From Anaerovirgula multivorans (GTDB lineage Bacteria > Bacillota > Clostridia > Peptostreptococcales > Natronincolaceae): 64,000 nucleotides of DNA. Below the pieces are notes generated by a model, which saw only the letters and a list, made by a program, of their open reading frames with translations, was not told the DNA's origin and ran no database searches. The stretch is taken from positions 1-64,000 of the forward strand of contig NZ_FZOJ01000020.1 in NCBI RefSeq assembly GCF_900188145.1, in the 5' to 3' direction. Below, in pieces: positions 9,363 through 18,869 of the stretch (its first letter is position 1; each line of letters opens with the position of its first letter). Made by a program: the position numbers and the translations under genes.

Positions 9363-11039
9363 ATGGAAAGTAATAAGATACAAAATTATATTTCAATTAC
9401 TGTAAATGATGAAGGACCTTTTAAATATGAAGAAGGAACTTTGTTAGAAGAAATAATAAAGGACTTCCAACCAAAGATAAAGCATTTGATTGTTGCAGCT
9501 CTTGTTGACAATCAGTTAAAGGAGTTAAAATATACATTAGATGAGGATTGTGATATTAAACTCATTGATATATGTTCTTCTATTGGATCAAGGATTTATC
9601 AAAGAAGTCTATCTTTTGTTTTTATAAGAGCATGTATGGAATTTTTTTCAGGATGCAAAGTATCAGTAGAACACTCGCTTAGTAAAGGGCTTTATTGTGA
9701 AGTGCACTATAAAAGATCTATTAATGATCAGGATGTCATTAGAATTCAGGAAAGAATGAAAGAGATTGTTTCTGAAGATGTCCGATTAGAAAAAAGTAGA
9801 ATTCCTGTAGATGAAGCTAAAGAAATCTTTAGAGATTATGGGCAAACAGGAAAAGAAAAATTATTAAAATATCGGGAGAAACCTTATATAAACATTTATC
9901 AATGTGGTTGGCTAAAAAATTATTTTTATGGATATATGGTACCTTCAACAGGGTATCTGAAGGAATTTAAATTACAATACTATGCTCCAGGAGTTGTGTT
10001 GCAGTTCCCTAGATTTGAAGATGGGGGAAAAATTCCAGAATTTCATGAGCATCCAAAGCTATTTAAAGTATTCAGAGAGGCAGAAAAATGGGGAGAAATA
10101 CTGGAAATTGATTATGTTGCAGCATTAAACGACCTGATTGTAACTCAAAAGGAAGATGAGTTTATTAGAATTGCTGAAGCGCTTCATGAAAAGAGAATTG
10201 CTGAACTAGCTGATAGTATAACAGAAAATATCCATGAAAAAAGAGTAGTATTAATTGCAGGACCTTCCTCTTCAGGGAAAACAACCTTTGCTCAAAGATT
10301 GATGATACAATTAAAGGTAAACGGCATTAAACCAGTGGCTATTTCTTTAGATGACTATTTTGTAAATCGAGAAGAAACACCTTTAGATGAAAAGGGAGAA
10401 TATGATTTTGAATCCCTTTATGCTATCGATTTAAAGCTATTTAATAGGGATTTAGAAAGAATATTACAGGGTGAAGAAATAGAAATACCTACCTTCAATT
10501 TTCATACAGGAAAAAGAGAGTATCGGGGTCACAAAATACAGATTCAATCTAATCAACCTATAATACTGGAAGGCATTCATGCATTAAACGATGAATTGAC
10601 TTCTGCCATAGCTAGGAACAAAAAGTTTAAAATCTATATTAGTGCACTGACACAGCTAAATGTAGACGAACATAACAGAATACCTACCACTGATACAAGA
10701 CTAATAAGACGTATCGTTCGAGATAGCAAATATCGTTCAAAGGATGCGGAGGCTACGCTGGCTATGTGGAAGTCTGTAAGAAGAGGAGAAGAAAAGAATA
10801 TATTTCCTTTTCAAGAGGAAGCGGATGCCATGTTTAACTCAGCACTTTTTTATGAGCTAAGCCTGCTAAAAAAATATGCCGAACCCTTATTAAGGCAAGT
10901 AGATAATACCAGTCCCTACTTCTCTGAAGCAAAACGGCTGATGAAATTTTTAAGCTACTTTGTAGCTTTAGAAAGAGAAGAAGATATTCCTAAAACTTCT
11001 ATTCTAAGAGAGTTTATTGGAGGCAGCAGCTTTCACTAA
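9363..11039 (+). CDS. Nucleoside (uridine-like) kinase with TGS/AARS-like N-terminus
   Basis: A 558-residue cytosolic kinase. The N-terminal ~70 residues resemble a TGS/ubiquitin-like domain and the next ~180 resemble the second additional domain of threonyl-tRNA synthetase. The C-terminal third is a uridine-kinase/phosphoribulokinase fold with Walker A at AGPSSSGKTTFAQRL (from residue 299) and DDYFVNREETPLDEKGEYDF as the acceptor-binding region. This architecture is common in clostridia, where the product is annotated nucleoside kinase; the real substrate is not established from sequence. It stands alone between terminators. Confidence 0.85.
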   Translation: MESNKIQNYISITVNDEGPFKYEEGTLLEEIIKDFQPKIKHLIVAALVDNQLKELKYTLDEDCDIKLIDICSSIGSRIYQRSLSFVFIRACMEFFSGCKVSVEHSLSKGLYCEVHYKRSINDQDVIRIQERMKEIVSEDVRLEKSRIPVDEAKEIFRDYGQTGKEKLLKYREKPYINIYQCGWLKNYFYGYMVPSTGYLKEFKLQYYAPGVVLQFPRFEDGGKIPEFHEHPKLFKVFREAEKWGEILEIDYVAALNDLIVTQKEDEFIRIAEALHEKRIAELADSITENIHEKRVVLIAGPSSSGKTTFAQRLMIQLKVNGIKPVAISLDDYFVNREETPLDEKGEYDFESLYAIDLKLFNRDLERILQGEEIEIPTFNFHTGKREYRGHKIQIQSNQPIILEGIHALNDELTSAIARNKKFKIYISALTQLNVDEHNRIPTTDTRLIRRIVRDSKYRSKDAEATLAMWKSVRRGEEKNIFPFQEEADAMFNSALFYELSLLKKYAEPLLRQVDNTSPYFSEAKRLMKFLSYFVALEREEDIPKTSILREFIGGSSFH

Positions 11040-11049
11040 AATGATATAA

Positions 11050-11100
11050 AAGTAGATAACCCAAATCTTTGATTTGGTGTCAGTCACTTTCATAGAGTGC
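11050..11100 (+). repeat. Repeat family 2, forward copy
   Basis: AAGTAGATAACCCAAATC, a short loop, GATTTGGTGTC, then AGTCACTTTCATAGAGTGC. The hairpin arms are CCAAATC and GATTTGG. The same head and tail frame the copies at 39756-39893 and 49546-49598. Confidence 0.75.
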
Positions 11101-11137
11101 AAAAAAAAGACGGAGATCATCTTCATCTTTTTTTTTA
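11101..11137 (+). terminator. Intrinsic terminator after nucleoside kinase
   Basis: GACGGAGA/TCTTCATC stem with one mismatch, extended by A and T tracts, directly after the family 2 repeat. Confidence 0.7.
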
Positions 11138-11244
11138 TATGGATATTTTTGTTCTAAAATGCAAACAAATTATAGTAAATAATACTAAAGAGAATAAAGG
11201 ATTTTGGGGAATCTTTTAGAATAAATAAAGTATAGGTGATTATT

Positions 11245-11724
11245 ATGGAAAATGCGTCAATGGTAATTAGTTTTGTTTTAATTATTTTAGGAGTATTAGG
11301 AATTTTTATTCCGATTCTGCCAGGACCCATTTTGGTCCTAATGGGTATAGTTTTATATGGGTTCATAACAGACTTTGCTGTTATCACTTTCAATTGGATT
11401 ATTATATTTGCAATACTAACCTTTATTACCATTATAGTAGACTATTTAGCCTCCTTTTTCACAGCAAAGAGATTTAATGTGTCTACCTGGGGAATGATAG
11501 GAATGATTTTGGGTGGGTTTGGAGGCCTTGTTATTCTAAATGTTATAGGACTACTAATAGGGCAGGTGATAGGGTTAATCTTAGGAGAGATCCTTTCAGG
11601 AAAAGAGTTAATGCAAGCAATAAAAGCAGGAAGTGCTGGGGTTATTGGGTATATTGTTAGCTTATCTGTAAAAATATTGATAACAGGCATTATGGTAGGA
11701 AGCTTTGTCTATCTTATTTATTAA
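11245..11724 (+). CDS. DUF456 membrane protein
   Basis: A 159-residue very hydrophobic protein of the DUF456 family, with about five membrane segments. The opening ILGVLGIFIPILPGPILVL is the family's Gly/Pro-rich signature, and a glycine-rich stretch follows (IGMILGGFGGLVIL). No function is known for the family. An in-frame GTG at 11236 lies inside the AGGTGAT ribosome-binding sequence, so the ATG at 11245 is preferred. It ends 12 bases before the downstream exporter gene, so the two are probably cotranscribed. Confidence 0.8.
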   Translation: MENASMVISFVLIILGVLGIFIPILPGPILVLMGIVLYGFITDFAVITFNWIIIFAILTFITIIVDYLASFFTAKRFNVSTWGMIGMILGGFGGLVILNVIGLLIGQVIGLILGEILSGKELMQAIKAGSAGVIGYIVSLSVKILITGIMVGSFVYLIY

Positions 11725-11736
11725 GGGGAGATTATC

Positions 11737-12666
11737 TTGGAGGAAAATCATAAAATAAATAGAGTATATTTTATACTGATTATCGGTATTATTAGCGTTT
11801 CTTTTTCTGCAATATTTGTTAAAAATACTACTGCACCTTCAAATATCATAGCTATGTATCGTATGGTGATAACCTTCTTACTATTCCTTCCTGTAACATT
11901 AATCACAAGATGGAAAGAAATAAAAGAAATTAAACTGAAGGATTTTCTTTTGTGTGCTCTTAGTGGAGGATTCATGGCATTGCATTTTAGTACATGGATT
12001 ACATCTTTGCAGTATACGACAGTGGCTTCCTCTACAGTTTTAGTAGGATTGCAGCCAATTTTCACTGCTGCCATTGGTTATTTTCTATACCAAGAGAGGC
12101 TGAATAAAGTGAGTATAATAGGCATGCTTACTGCGATCGCAGGAAGTAGCATTATGGGCATTTTTGATTTCCAACTTGGTTCGGAACATCTATATGGCGA
12201 TGTTTTAGCACTGTTAGGAGGTTTTTTTGGAGCACTGTATATCATTATGGGGAGAGGCATCAGAAAAAGAGTATCTACAGTAACCTATGGATTTTTTGTC
12301 TATGGTGTGTGTGCCTTACTTTTAGTAGGCATCAATGTTATATTAAAAACCCCATTAATAGGTTATTCTCAAATGGATTATGCTTTGTTCTTAGCAATGG
12401 CTGTAATATGCACCATCGGAGGTCATACGATTTTTAATTGGTCACTACGTTATATTGAAGCCAATAGGGTTTCTACTGCAATGCTAGGGGAACCAGTAGG
12501 AGCTACTTTTTTAGCAATAATATTGCTAAAAGAAATCCCAACCCTTCCGCAAGCCATTAGTGGAGTATTAATTTTAACAGGTCTATATATTTTTATGATA
12601 GCTTCTGTCAAGGAAGACAAAACGAGACTTAATTCAGAGAGAATCTTTACCCCCTCTGAATTGTAG
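11737..12666 (+). CDS. EamA/DMT family transporter
   Basis: A 309-residue drug/metabolite-type transporter with about ten helices arranged as two EamA repeats, the second beginning near residue 155. Conserved features include the Pro in VLVGLQPIF and, near the end, LGEPVGATFLAIILLKE. The substrate cannot be predicted. Translation starts at TTG with AAGGGGAG six bases before it. The last ten or so codons and the stop lie inside a family 3 repeat arm (from about 12635), so the native C-terminus has probably been replaced by repeat-encoded residues. Confidence 0.87.
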   Translation: MEENHKINRVYFILIIGIISVSFSAIFVKNTTAPSNIIAMYRMVITFLLFLPVTLITRWKEIKEIKLKDFLLCALSGGFMALHFSTWITSLQYTTVASSTVLVGLQPIFTAAIGYFLYQERLNKVSIIGMLTAIAGSSIMGIFDFQLGSEHLYGDVLALLGGFFGALYIIMGRGIRKRVSTVTYGFFVYGVCALLLVGINVILKTPLIGYSQMDYALFLAMAVICTIGGHTIFNWSLRYIEANRVSTAMLGEPVGATFLAIILLKEIPTLPQAISGVLILTGLYIFMIASVKEDKTRLNSERIFTPSEL

Positions 12667-12700
12667 CCTAGTTTATTTTGAGGATGTAGTGCTTGGACTG
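12635..12700 (+). repeat. Repeat family 3, single arm
   Basis: About 65 bases that align at roughly 80 percent (by eye) with the reverse complement of 14673-14740. Shared words are CTGAATTGTAGCC and GGATGTAGTGCTTG. The arm overlaps the 3' end of the EamA gene and supplies its TAG. Confidence 0.7.
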
Positions 12701-12831
12701 TCGCTTGCTGAAGCGGCAGGCTAAAAGCAATACACCGAAGGAGAAGTTTCAATCAAAAATTTCGGTTAACATCCATAGTGAGGGTTAATTTAGAATTTTT
12801 TTACTTATAGTCATTTATAGGATGTGATTGT

Positions 12832-13377
12832 ATGAAGAAAATTAATTCTAAAAAATATGATTTATTAAAGACGATCACTATAACCCTAATGCTACTATTT
12901 ATAGTAGATTACTATGTTTTTAGCCTAGCGGTTGTAGAGGGGGAGTCGATGTATCCAACTATAAATTCCTCCGATAGATTAATATATGTAAAGCTACCCT
13001 ATTTTAGGAACAGGTCTAAAAGAGGAGATATTGTCATATTTCAACCTCCTAAGGAGCTAGCAAGAGATGAACTCTTCGTAAAACGGGTGATAGCCACTGA
13101 AGGAGATGCTTATTGTATCGCAAAGGGCGTATTATCTATTAATGACATAGAAATAGCAGAAGAGTATATTTGTGCAGAAATATATGTAGATAAAGATTAT
13201 GAACACACCTATGGTACAGTTCCGACAGATAAGGTTTTTGTAATGGGAGATAATAGAAATAATAGTAATGATAGTAGAAGATTTTGTTGCATTTATACAC
13301 AGCAAATAAGAGGAAAAGTTATAATGAGAATATGGCCGCTAAATGAAATTAGGACTTTTGTAAATCCTTTTTCTTAG
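12832..13377 (+). CDS. lepB: Signal peptidase I (second copy)
   Basis: A 181-residue type I signal peptidase. One N-terminal anchor helix covers about residues 14-33, Ser39 lies in EGESMYPTI, Lys84 in LFVKRVIATEGD, and box E is MGDNRNNSNDSR. It is strongly diverged from the copy at 8143, and its late region is cysteine-containing (AYCIAKG, YICAE, RFCCIY), which is unusual. The paralogue may handle a subset of substrates. AGGATGTG gives a modest ribosome-binding site. The stop codon lies in the left arm of a terminator. Confidence 0.93.
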   Translation: MKKINSKKYDLLKTITITLMLLFIVDYYVFSLAVVEGESMYPTINSSDRLIYVKLPYFRNRSKRGDIVIFQPPKELARDELFVKRVIATEGDAYCIAKGVLSINDIEIAEEYICAEIYVDKDYEHTYGTVPTDKVFVMGDNRNNSNDSRRFCCIYTQQIRGKVIMRIWPLNEIRTFVNPFS

Positions 13378-13405
13378 GAGATCATATAATGGTCTCCTAA
13401 TTTTA
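13374..13405 (+). terminator. Intrinsic terminator
   Basis: TTAGGAGA/TCTCCTAA stem with an 11-nt loop and T-rich tail; the left arm includes the signal peptidase stop. Confidence 0.8.
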
Positions 13406-13436
13406 TTGTATAACACCTGAGAGAGGAGGCTTTATC

Positions 13437-14573
13437 TTGACCTTAAAGGAACAAATAGTTAATTATGCTAAATCAATAGGAGTAAGTATGATTGGCTTTA
13501 CCAGTGCTGAGGCTTTTGAAGATATAAGGGGAATCTTAGAGGAAAGAAAAAAACTAGAATATCTTTCAGGATTTGAAGAAAAGGATATTGATCTCCGGAT
13601 TGACCCGAAAAAGACGATGCCAGAGGCTAAATCTATTCTAGTTATAGCCCTCCCCTATTATATTGATGAGGAAAATTTACAACAGAAAGAAACACCTTTA
13701 TTTCACGGAGAATTAGCACGGACAGCATGGGGTAAAGATTATCATGATGTGGTTAAAGAAAAGCTGGAGAAAATTGCGACGTTTATAAAAGGAAAAAAAG
13801 AAAAATTTGATTATAAAAGCTTTGTTGATACAGGGCCTTTAGTGGATAGACATGTAGCTTATCGTGCGGGACTAGGATGGTATGGATATAATTCTATTTT
13901 GATGAATGATGAATATGGCTCTTGGTTTTTTATCGGATATATGCTTAACAATTTAGAAATTCCTTCAGATAAGCCTTTAAACAATAGGAGCTGCCAAGGA
14001 TGCAATTTATGTATAAAGCATTGCCCTAAAGGTGCTATAGAAGCACCTTATAAATTTAATGCAAAAAAATGTTTATCTAATATATTACAACAAAAAGAAG
14101 ATATTAAAGAATCAGATAGAAAAAGCTTAGGGAAAAGTCTTTACGGTTGTGATATATGCCAACAGGTTTGCCCCCACAATAAAGAGATAAAGAAGGAAAC
14201 AGAAGAAGATTTTTATCCCAAGGAAGCTTTGCATAAACCAGACCTATTACAGCTCCTATCCATGTCTAATAAGGAGTTTAAGAAGACTTATGGAGAAACC
14301 TCAGCGGGGTGGAGAGGGAAAAAAATTTTACAAAGGAATGCCATTATTGCTTTAGTAAATCATGGTGATAAAAAAACAATTCCTTATTTATTACCGTTGC
14401 TGCAGGATAACAGACCAGAAATTAGAAAGTATGCTATTTGGGCTATTTGCGAATTAGATCCTTTCAAAGCATATCAGATTCTTATGAAAGTTAAAAAACA
14501 AGAGAAGGATGAAGAGGTATTAAAGACAATAGAATATTATTGCAAAAAGATCTCCTGTGAAAAAAAGCGATAA
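13437..14573 (+). CDS. queG: Epoxyqueuosine reductase QueG
   Basis: Cobalamin-dependent iron-sulfur enzyme that reduces epoxyqueuosine to queuosine in tRNA. VDTGPLVDRHVAYRAGLGW marks the cobalamin-binding domain. Two [4Fe-4S] clusters are indicated by CQGCNLCIKHCP and the later CDICQQVCPHNK. A C-terminal HEAT-like region (from about residue 290) contacts tRNA. At 378 residues it is full length. The start is TTG with GAGGAGG upstream. The B12 requirement fits the cobalamin operon at 33.5 kb. No other queuosine gene is in this window. Confidence 0.95.
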   Translation: MTLKEQIVNYAKSIGVSMIGFTSAEAFEDIRGILEERKKLEYLSGFEEKDIDLRIDPKKTMPEAKSILVIALPYYIDEENLQQKETPLFHGELARTAWGKDYHDVVKEKLEKIATFIKGKKEKFDYKSFVDTGPLVDRHVAYRAGLGWYGYNSILMNDEYGSWFFIGYMLNNLEIPSDKPLNNRSCQGCNLCIKHCPKGAIEAPYKFNAKKCLSNILQQKEDIKESDRKSLGKSLYGCDICQQVCPHNKEIKKETEEDFYPKEALHKPDLLQLLSMSNKEFKKTYGETSAGWRGKKILQRNAIIALVNHGDKKTIPYLLPLLQDNRPEIRKYAIWAICELDPFKAYQILMKVKKQEKDEEVLKTIEYYCKKISCEKKR

Positions 14574-14628
14574 AATAAAAAATGCTTTCTTAAAGGAATT
14601 AGTAGAATATAACCCTCCTTCTGAATAG
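14557..14628 (+). CDS. Short ORF overlapping queG end, possible remnant
   Basis: A 23-codon ORF (GTG start) reading MKKSDKIKNAFLKELVEYNP then a stop. It overlaps the last 17 bases of queG and has no good Shine-Dalgarno. The text looks like the N-terminus of a helical protein truncated where the family 3 inverted repeat begins. It may equally be chance. Confidence 0.2.
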   Translation: MKKSDKIKNAFLKELVEYNPPSE

Positions 14629-14750
14629 TATGTTAGTAAGGTTTACCTTTCGATGTAGTGCTTGATCTTCCGGGAGATCAAGCACTACATCCTCCAAGTA
14701 AACACGGCTACAATTCAGTGGGAATAAAAACTCCCTCTGGATAAACAAAC
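14600..14750. repeat. Repeat family 3, long inverted repeat
   Basis: A perfect 17-bp stem (14652-14668 with 14675-14691; 6-nt loop TCCGGG) is the core of a longer imperfect palindrome. Both arms contain CTGAAT-GTA and GTTTAC words further out. One arm is repeated at 12635-12700. The size and palindromy suggest a miniature inverted-repeat element, with no transposase nearby. Confidence 0.7.
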
Positions 14751-14751
14751 T

Positions 14752-14798
14752 AAGTGACCAACACGAAAGTTACAAAGCAAACTTTCGATTGTCTACTT
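14752..14798 (-). repeat. Repeat family 2-like hairpin, inverted
   Basis: AAGTGACC at the left and GTCTACTT at the right frame a perfect CGAAAGTT/AACTTTCG hairpin. The frame matches family 2 read on the minus strand, but the stem sequence differs, as expected if pairing is conserved rather than sequence. Confidence 0.55.
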
Positions 14799-14841
14799 AT
14801 GAATTAAGTTTTGTTCTATTTACAGTGAAGGAGGGACGGGT

Positions 14842-17190
14842 ATGGAAAAGCACGCTGAACTATCCTATAAACAAGTAAAAAGGTATTGTGACATGGAGAA
14901 TCTTTCCTTTGAGACTACAGAGGAAGTAGAACCATTAAAGGGTATCATGGGACAAAAAAAGGGAGAAGAAGCAATGGCATTTGGATTACAAATTGATAAT
15001 CCAAGCTACAATATTTATATTAGCGGTAGCAAAGGAACGGGTAGAACCACCTATACGAAGGAAATCGTAAAAAAAATTGCATCAACCGGAGATGTTCCTG
15101 ATGATTGGTGCTACGTATATAGCTTTGAAAGCAGTAGCAAAGCAATGGCTTTAAACTTACCTGCTGGGAAAGGTAGAGCACTACAGGAGGACATGAGTGA
15201 ATTAGTAGAAGAACTATTTACCCAAGTACCACAAGCCTTTAATAGTGATGATTATGATCGAAGAAGAAATGAAATTATGAAGCAATATCAGGAACAAAAA
15301 AGCAAGTTATTACATTATTTAACTGAGTATGCAGACAAGAAACAATTTGGTATTAAGAATACCAGTACGGGCTTCGTCTTTATTCCTTTAAAGGATGGCG
15401 AAGAAATGAGTGACGAAGAATTAAAGCTGCTAAATGATGAAGAATCAAGGAGGCTGGAAATACAACTGGAAGAGATTCAAGAAGCAGCCTTGGACATCTT
15501 GTTAAAAATAAAAAATCTTGAAAGATTAGCGAAAAAGAGACTGATTCAATTAGAAATGAAGGTAGGTCTCTTCGTTGTAAAACCACTTATCCATGATTTA
15601 ATAGAGAAATATGTGGATTGTGATAATGTTCTTGAATACTTAAGAAGAGTTGAAAAAGACTTAATAGAGAATATATATCAGTTTGTAAGTGAGGAAGAGG
15701 AAACACCTAATGTATCTAAAAAGGCTGAGACGGAAGACTTTGTAAAAAAATATAAAGTGAATCTACTGATTAATAATAGCGGAATGAAGGGAGCACCGGT
15801 AGTTACAGAGTTCAATCCTACTTTAAACAAATTAACCGGTAAAATAGAATATGAAAATATTAATGGGGCCTTACGAACAGATTTTTTGCATATAAAGCCT
15901 GGAGCTATTCATTTAGCCAACGGAGGCTATTTAATATTAGAAATGAAGCAATTGTTAGAGATTCCTTATGCATGGGAGACGTTGAAACGAATTCTGCATA
16001 CTAAAGAAATAACTGTGGAAAATATGGGAAGTCAATTGGGAATTGATGTTACTTCTTTAAAGTTAGAGCCTATCCCCATTGATTTGAAGATTATTTTAAT
16101 AGGAAGTGAACATTTATATCACCTGCTTTATCATTATGATGAGGACTTTCAAAAATACTTTAAAGTATTGGTAGACTTTGATTATGAAATGCCTAGAACT
16201 GCTGAACATGAAAAACAAATAGCAGCTTTCATCAGCTCCTATATTGAATGCTATGGTATAAGGCATTTTAGTGCTGATGGTGTGGCAAGGCTTATAGAAT
16301 ATAGCTCCCGTCTTACAGGTGACCAAAATAAATTAACTACTAGATTTAACAAAATAATTGAGATAGTTATCGAAGCAAATCAATGGGCAAAGCTAGAATA
16401 TAGTGATATCATCACAGGAAAACAGGTAGATAAGGCTATCCACGAAAAGTGGGCTAGACTTAATAAATATCAAACTAGAGTTGAAGAAACTTTTGAGACA
16501 CAAAAGGTATTGATTGATGTAAAGGGCGAGAAGGTCGGAGTGATTAATGGTTTATCTGTAATTAATTTAGGGGAATATACCTTTGGAAAGCCAAGTGTTA
16601 TTACTGTTACCAGTGGAATAGGCAGGGAAGGTATTGTTAATATAGAGAGGGAAATCAATTTAAGTGGTGCTATCTACGACAAGGGAATAATGATACTAAC
16701 TGGGCTTTTAACAGAAAATTTTGCTCAAGACACAAACTTAAGCATCACCTCTTCCATTTGTTTCGAACAGTCTTATGGAGGTATAGATGGAGACAGCGCT
16801 TCCAGTGGAGAACTATATGCTTTGCTTTCTAGTATTTCTGGTATTCCTTTAAGACAAGATATAGCTGTAACAGGATCTGTTAATCAAAAGGGAGATATAC
16901 AACCAGTGGGTGGTGTTACAGAAAAAATAGAAGGATTTTATCGATTATGCAAAAATAGAGGCTTTACTAAAAGTCAAGGGGTAATGATACCTTATCAAAA
17001 TATTGATAATTTGATGTTGTGTGATGAGGTTGTAGAAGCGATTAAAAGGAAGAATTTTCATATATATGCTATCAAACATATAGAAGAAGGAATAGAAATA
17101 ATAACAGGAGAGTCTTATGAAAAGATATTTAAAGAAGTGAAGAAAAAAATAGAATACTATAATCAAATGATAGAAAAAACAAATAAATAA
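14842..17190 (+). CDS. Lon-related ATP-dependent protease
   Basis: A 782-residue Lon-related AAA+ protease of the clostridial/LonB-like type. Walker A-like YISGSKGTGRTTYTKE is near residue 60, and a helical insertion follows (about 130-260). The second half of the AAA module includes GGYLILEMKQLL and ILIGSEHLYHLL. The C-terminal S16 domain has the catalytic Ser652 in GDSASSGELYALLS and Lys695 in GGVTEKIEGFY. There is no LAN substrate-binding domain and no membrane helix. AAGGAGGGAC precedes the ATG. Substrates are unknown. It stands alone and ends at a strong terminator. Confidence 0.92.
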   Translation: MEKHAELSYKQVKRYCDMENLSFETTEEVEPLKGIMGQKKGEEAMAFGLQIDNPSYNIYISGSKGTGRTTYTKEIVKKIASTGDVPDDWCYVYSFESSSKAMALNLPAGKGRALQEDMSELVEELFTQVPQAFNSDDYDRRRNEIMKQYQEQKSKLLHYLTEYADKKQFGIKNTSTGFVFIPLKDGEEMSDEELKLLNDEESRRLEIQLEEIQEAALDILLKIKNLERLAKKRLIQLEMKVGLFVVKPLIHDLIEKYVDCDNVLEYLRRVEKDLIENIYQFVSEEEETPNVSKKAETEDFVKKYKVNLLINNSGMKGAPVVTEFNPTLNKLTGKIEYENINGALRTDFLHIKPGAIHLANGGYLILEMKQLLEIPYAWETLKRILHTKEITVENMGSQLGIDVTSLKLEPIPIDLKIILIGSEHLYHLLYHYDEDFQKYFKVLVDFDYEMPRTAEHEKQIAAFISSYIECYGIRHFSADGVARLIEYSSRLTGDQNKLTTRFNKIIEIVIEANQWAKLEYSDIITGKQVDKAIHEKWARLNKYQTRVEETFETQKVLIDVKGEKVGVINGLSVINLGEYTFGKPSVITVTSGIGREGIVNIEREINLSGAIYDKGIMILTGLLTENFAQDTNLSITSSICFEQSYGGIDGDSASSGELYALLSSISGIPLRQDIAVTGSVNQKGDIQPVGGVTEKIEGFYRLCKNRGFTKSQGVMIPYQNIDNLMLCDEVVEAIKRKNFHIYAIKHIEEGIEIITGESYEKIFKEVKKKIEYYNQMIEKTNK

Positions 17191-17202
17191 TAGCTTTCAG
17201 AT

Positions 17203-17240
17203 AAAAGAAATGTCACTATTTTAGGGACATTTCTTTTAAG
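17203..17240 (+). terminator. Intrinsic terminator
   Basis: A 12-bp perfect stem AAAAGAAATGTC/GACATTTCTTTT with an 11-nt loop. Confidence 0.85.
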
Positions 17241-17365
17241 ATGTTTTAAATTTCTGTAAGGGGGGAAAAATGAAAATATTATAACTTTCATTATTTAAGA
17301 AGGAAAAGAAAAGAAAATGTAGTATTAAATTAATGGTAAATATTTTAAATTAGGAGGTCATAGTA

Positions 17366-18553
17366 ATGTCAAATGTACATGAACTACAGTTCCTTAAAGA
17401 AAAGATACAGGAATTAAAAGACCAAGGAGTCTACAGAAAACTACCAGTTTTAGAAGGAGCCAATGAAGCAGAGGTAATATTAAACGGTAAAAAGGTTATT
17501 AACTTATCTTCTAACAATTATTTAGGCTTTGCAAATCACCCAAGATTAAAAAAAGCTGCTGTCGAAGTAGTAGATAAGTATGGAGTCGGAGCAGGAGCTG
17601 TTAGAACCATCATCGGCAATATGGATATTCATGAAGAAATGGAAAAATTATTGGCTGAATTTAAGAGAGAAGAGGCAGTTATGGTATTTCAGTCAGGATT
17701 TAATTGTAATGCTGGTACGATTCAAGCTGTGACAGAAAAGGGAGACTTAATCGTATCTGATGAACTAAATCATGCTAGTATCATTGATGGAGCCAGATTA
17801 AGTAGAGCAGACAAAACAGTATTTAAGCATGCAAATATGAACCATTTAGAAGAAGTATTGAAGGAAAATAGGGATAAATATAGAAATATACTGATCATTA
17901 CAGATGGTGTATTTAGTATGGACGGTGATATTGCACCACTACCTGACATTGTAAATCTAGCTGAAAAATACAATGCTATGACCTATGTAGATGATGCTCA
18001 TGGTTCTGGGGTGCTAGGTGAAAGTGGTAGAGGAACAATAGATCATTTTGGATTACATGGAAGAGTTGACTTTACAATTGGAACCCTATCGAAGGCCATA
18101 GGAGTAATAGGTGGCTACGTGGCGGGAAGCCATACTATGAAGGATTGGTTGAGCCATCGTGGTAGACCACTTTTATTCAGTACTTCTTTACCACCAGCAA
18201 CAGTAGGAGCAATTATGGAGGCTGTAAAACTATTGATGAGCACTACAGAATACACTGATAGATTATGGGATAATGCCAAATATTTTAAAGAAAAAATAAG
18301 TAAATTAGGATACAATATAGGGAATAGTGGCACCCCTATTACACCTGTAATCATAGGAGAAGAAGGTAAAACGATGGAGTTTAGTAAAAAACTTTTTGAT
18401 CATGGTGTATTTGCATCAGGGATTGTTTTTCCAACAGTACCTAAAGGAACAGGTAGAGTACGTTGTATGGTAACAGCTGCCCATACAAAGGAACAATTAG
18501 ATAGGGCAGTAGATATATTTAAAACAGTAGGAGAAGAGATGAAATTGTTTTAG
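17366..18553 (+). CDS. kbl: Glycine C-acetyltransferase (KBL)
   Basis: A PLP enzyme of the alpha-oxoamine synthase family that interconverts 2-amino-3-ketobutyrate plus CoA with glycine plus acetyl-Co[17 protein letters not shown] and [14 protein letters not shown] are at the N-terminal side, [18 protein letters not shown] carries the cofactor-binding Asp/His, and the Schiff-base lysine is in [13 protein letters not shown]. At 395 residues it is full length. BioF and HemA relatives are alternatives, but overall wording matches KBL best. Threonine dehydrogenase, its usual partner, is not adjacent. AGGAGGTC precedes the ATG. Confidence 0.9.
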   Translation: MSNVHELQFLKEKIQELKDQGVYRKLPVLEGANEAEVILNGKKVINLSSNNYLGFANHPRLKKAAVEVVDKYGVGAGAVRTIIGNMDIHEEMEKLLAEFKREEAVMVFQSGFNCNAGTIQAVTEKGDLIVSDELNHASIIDGARLSRADKTVFKHANMNHLEEVLKENRDKYRNILIITDGVFSMDGDIAPLPDIVNLAEKYNAMTYVDDAHGSGVLGESGRGTIDHFGLHGRVDFTIGTLSKAIGVIGGYVAGSHTMKDWLSHRGRPLLFSTSLPPATVGAIMEAVKLLMSTTEYTDRLWDNAKYFKEKISKLGYNIGNSGTPITPVIIGEEGKTMEFSKKLFDHGVFASGIVFPTVPKGTGRVRCMVTAAHTKEQLDRAVDIFKTVGEEMKLF

Positions 18554-18570
18554 AAAACTGATAAAATTTC

Positions 18571-18617
18571 AAAAACAGGCTTAAATATCGTTAAGACTAT
18601 TTTAGCCTGTTTTTCTA
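18571..18617 (+). terminator. Terminator after kbl
   Basis: An 11-bp perfect stem AAAAACAGGCT/AGCCTGTTTTT followed by T and C. Confidence 0.85.
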
Positions 18618-18660
18618 TTCAAGGTAAAAACAGTGGCTATTGTATATATAGACCTCTATG

Positions 18661-18756
18661 CTTTAATTTTAATATACACGGCCTACGGTTTCGCCCTCGG
18701 CTGAAAACCATAGCCAAGGACTGCAAATGTAGCCCTTAGTATATTAAAATTTAGAG
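18661..18756 (+). repeat. Repeat family 1, copy B (best copy)
   Basis: The clearest copy of a ~95-bp element. Terminal arms CTTTAATTTTAATATAC and GTATATTAAAATTTAGAG are inverted repeats; the interior has CTACGGTTTCG and AAACCATAG arms and CAAATGTAGCCC. The reverse complement at 49597-49683 matches across its length. Confidence 0.75.
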
Positions 18757-18869
18757 GTATATGCTTATAATACGGATTTTGTCAAACGAATTCTCGTTTA
18801 AATCTTCAAGAAAATGCACATCCTAAAATGGCAGGCTTATGATGAAGCGACTTACTTGGAGGTTTTTTT

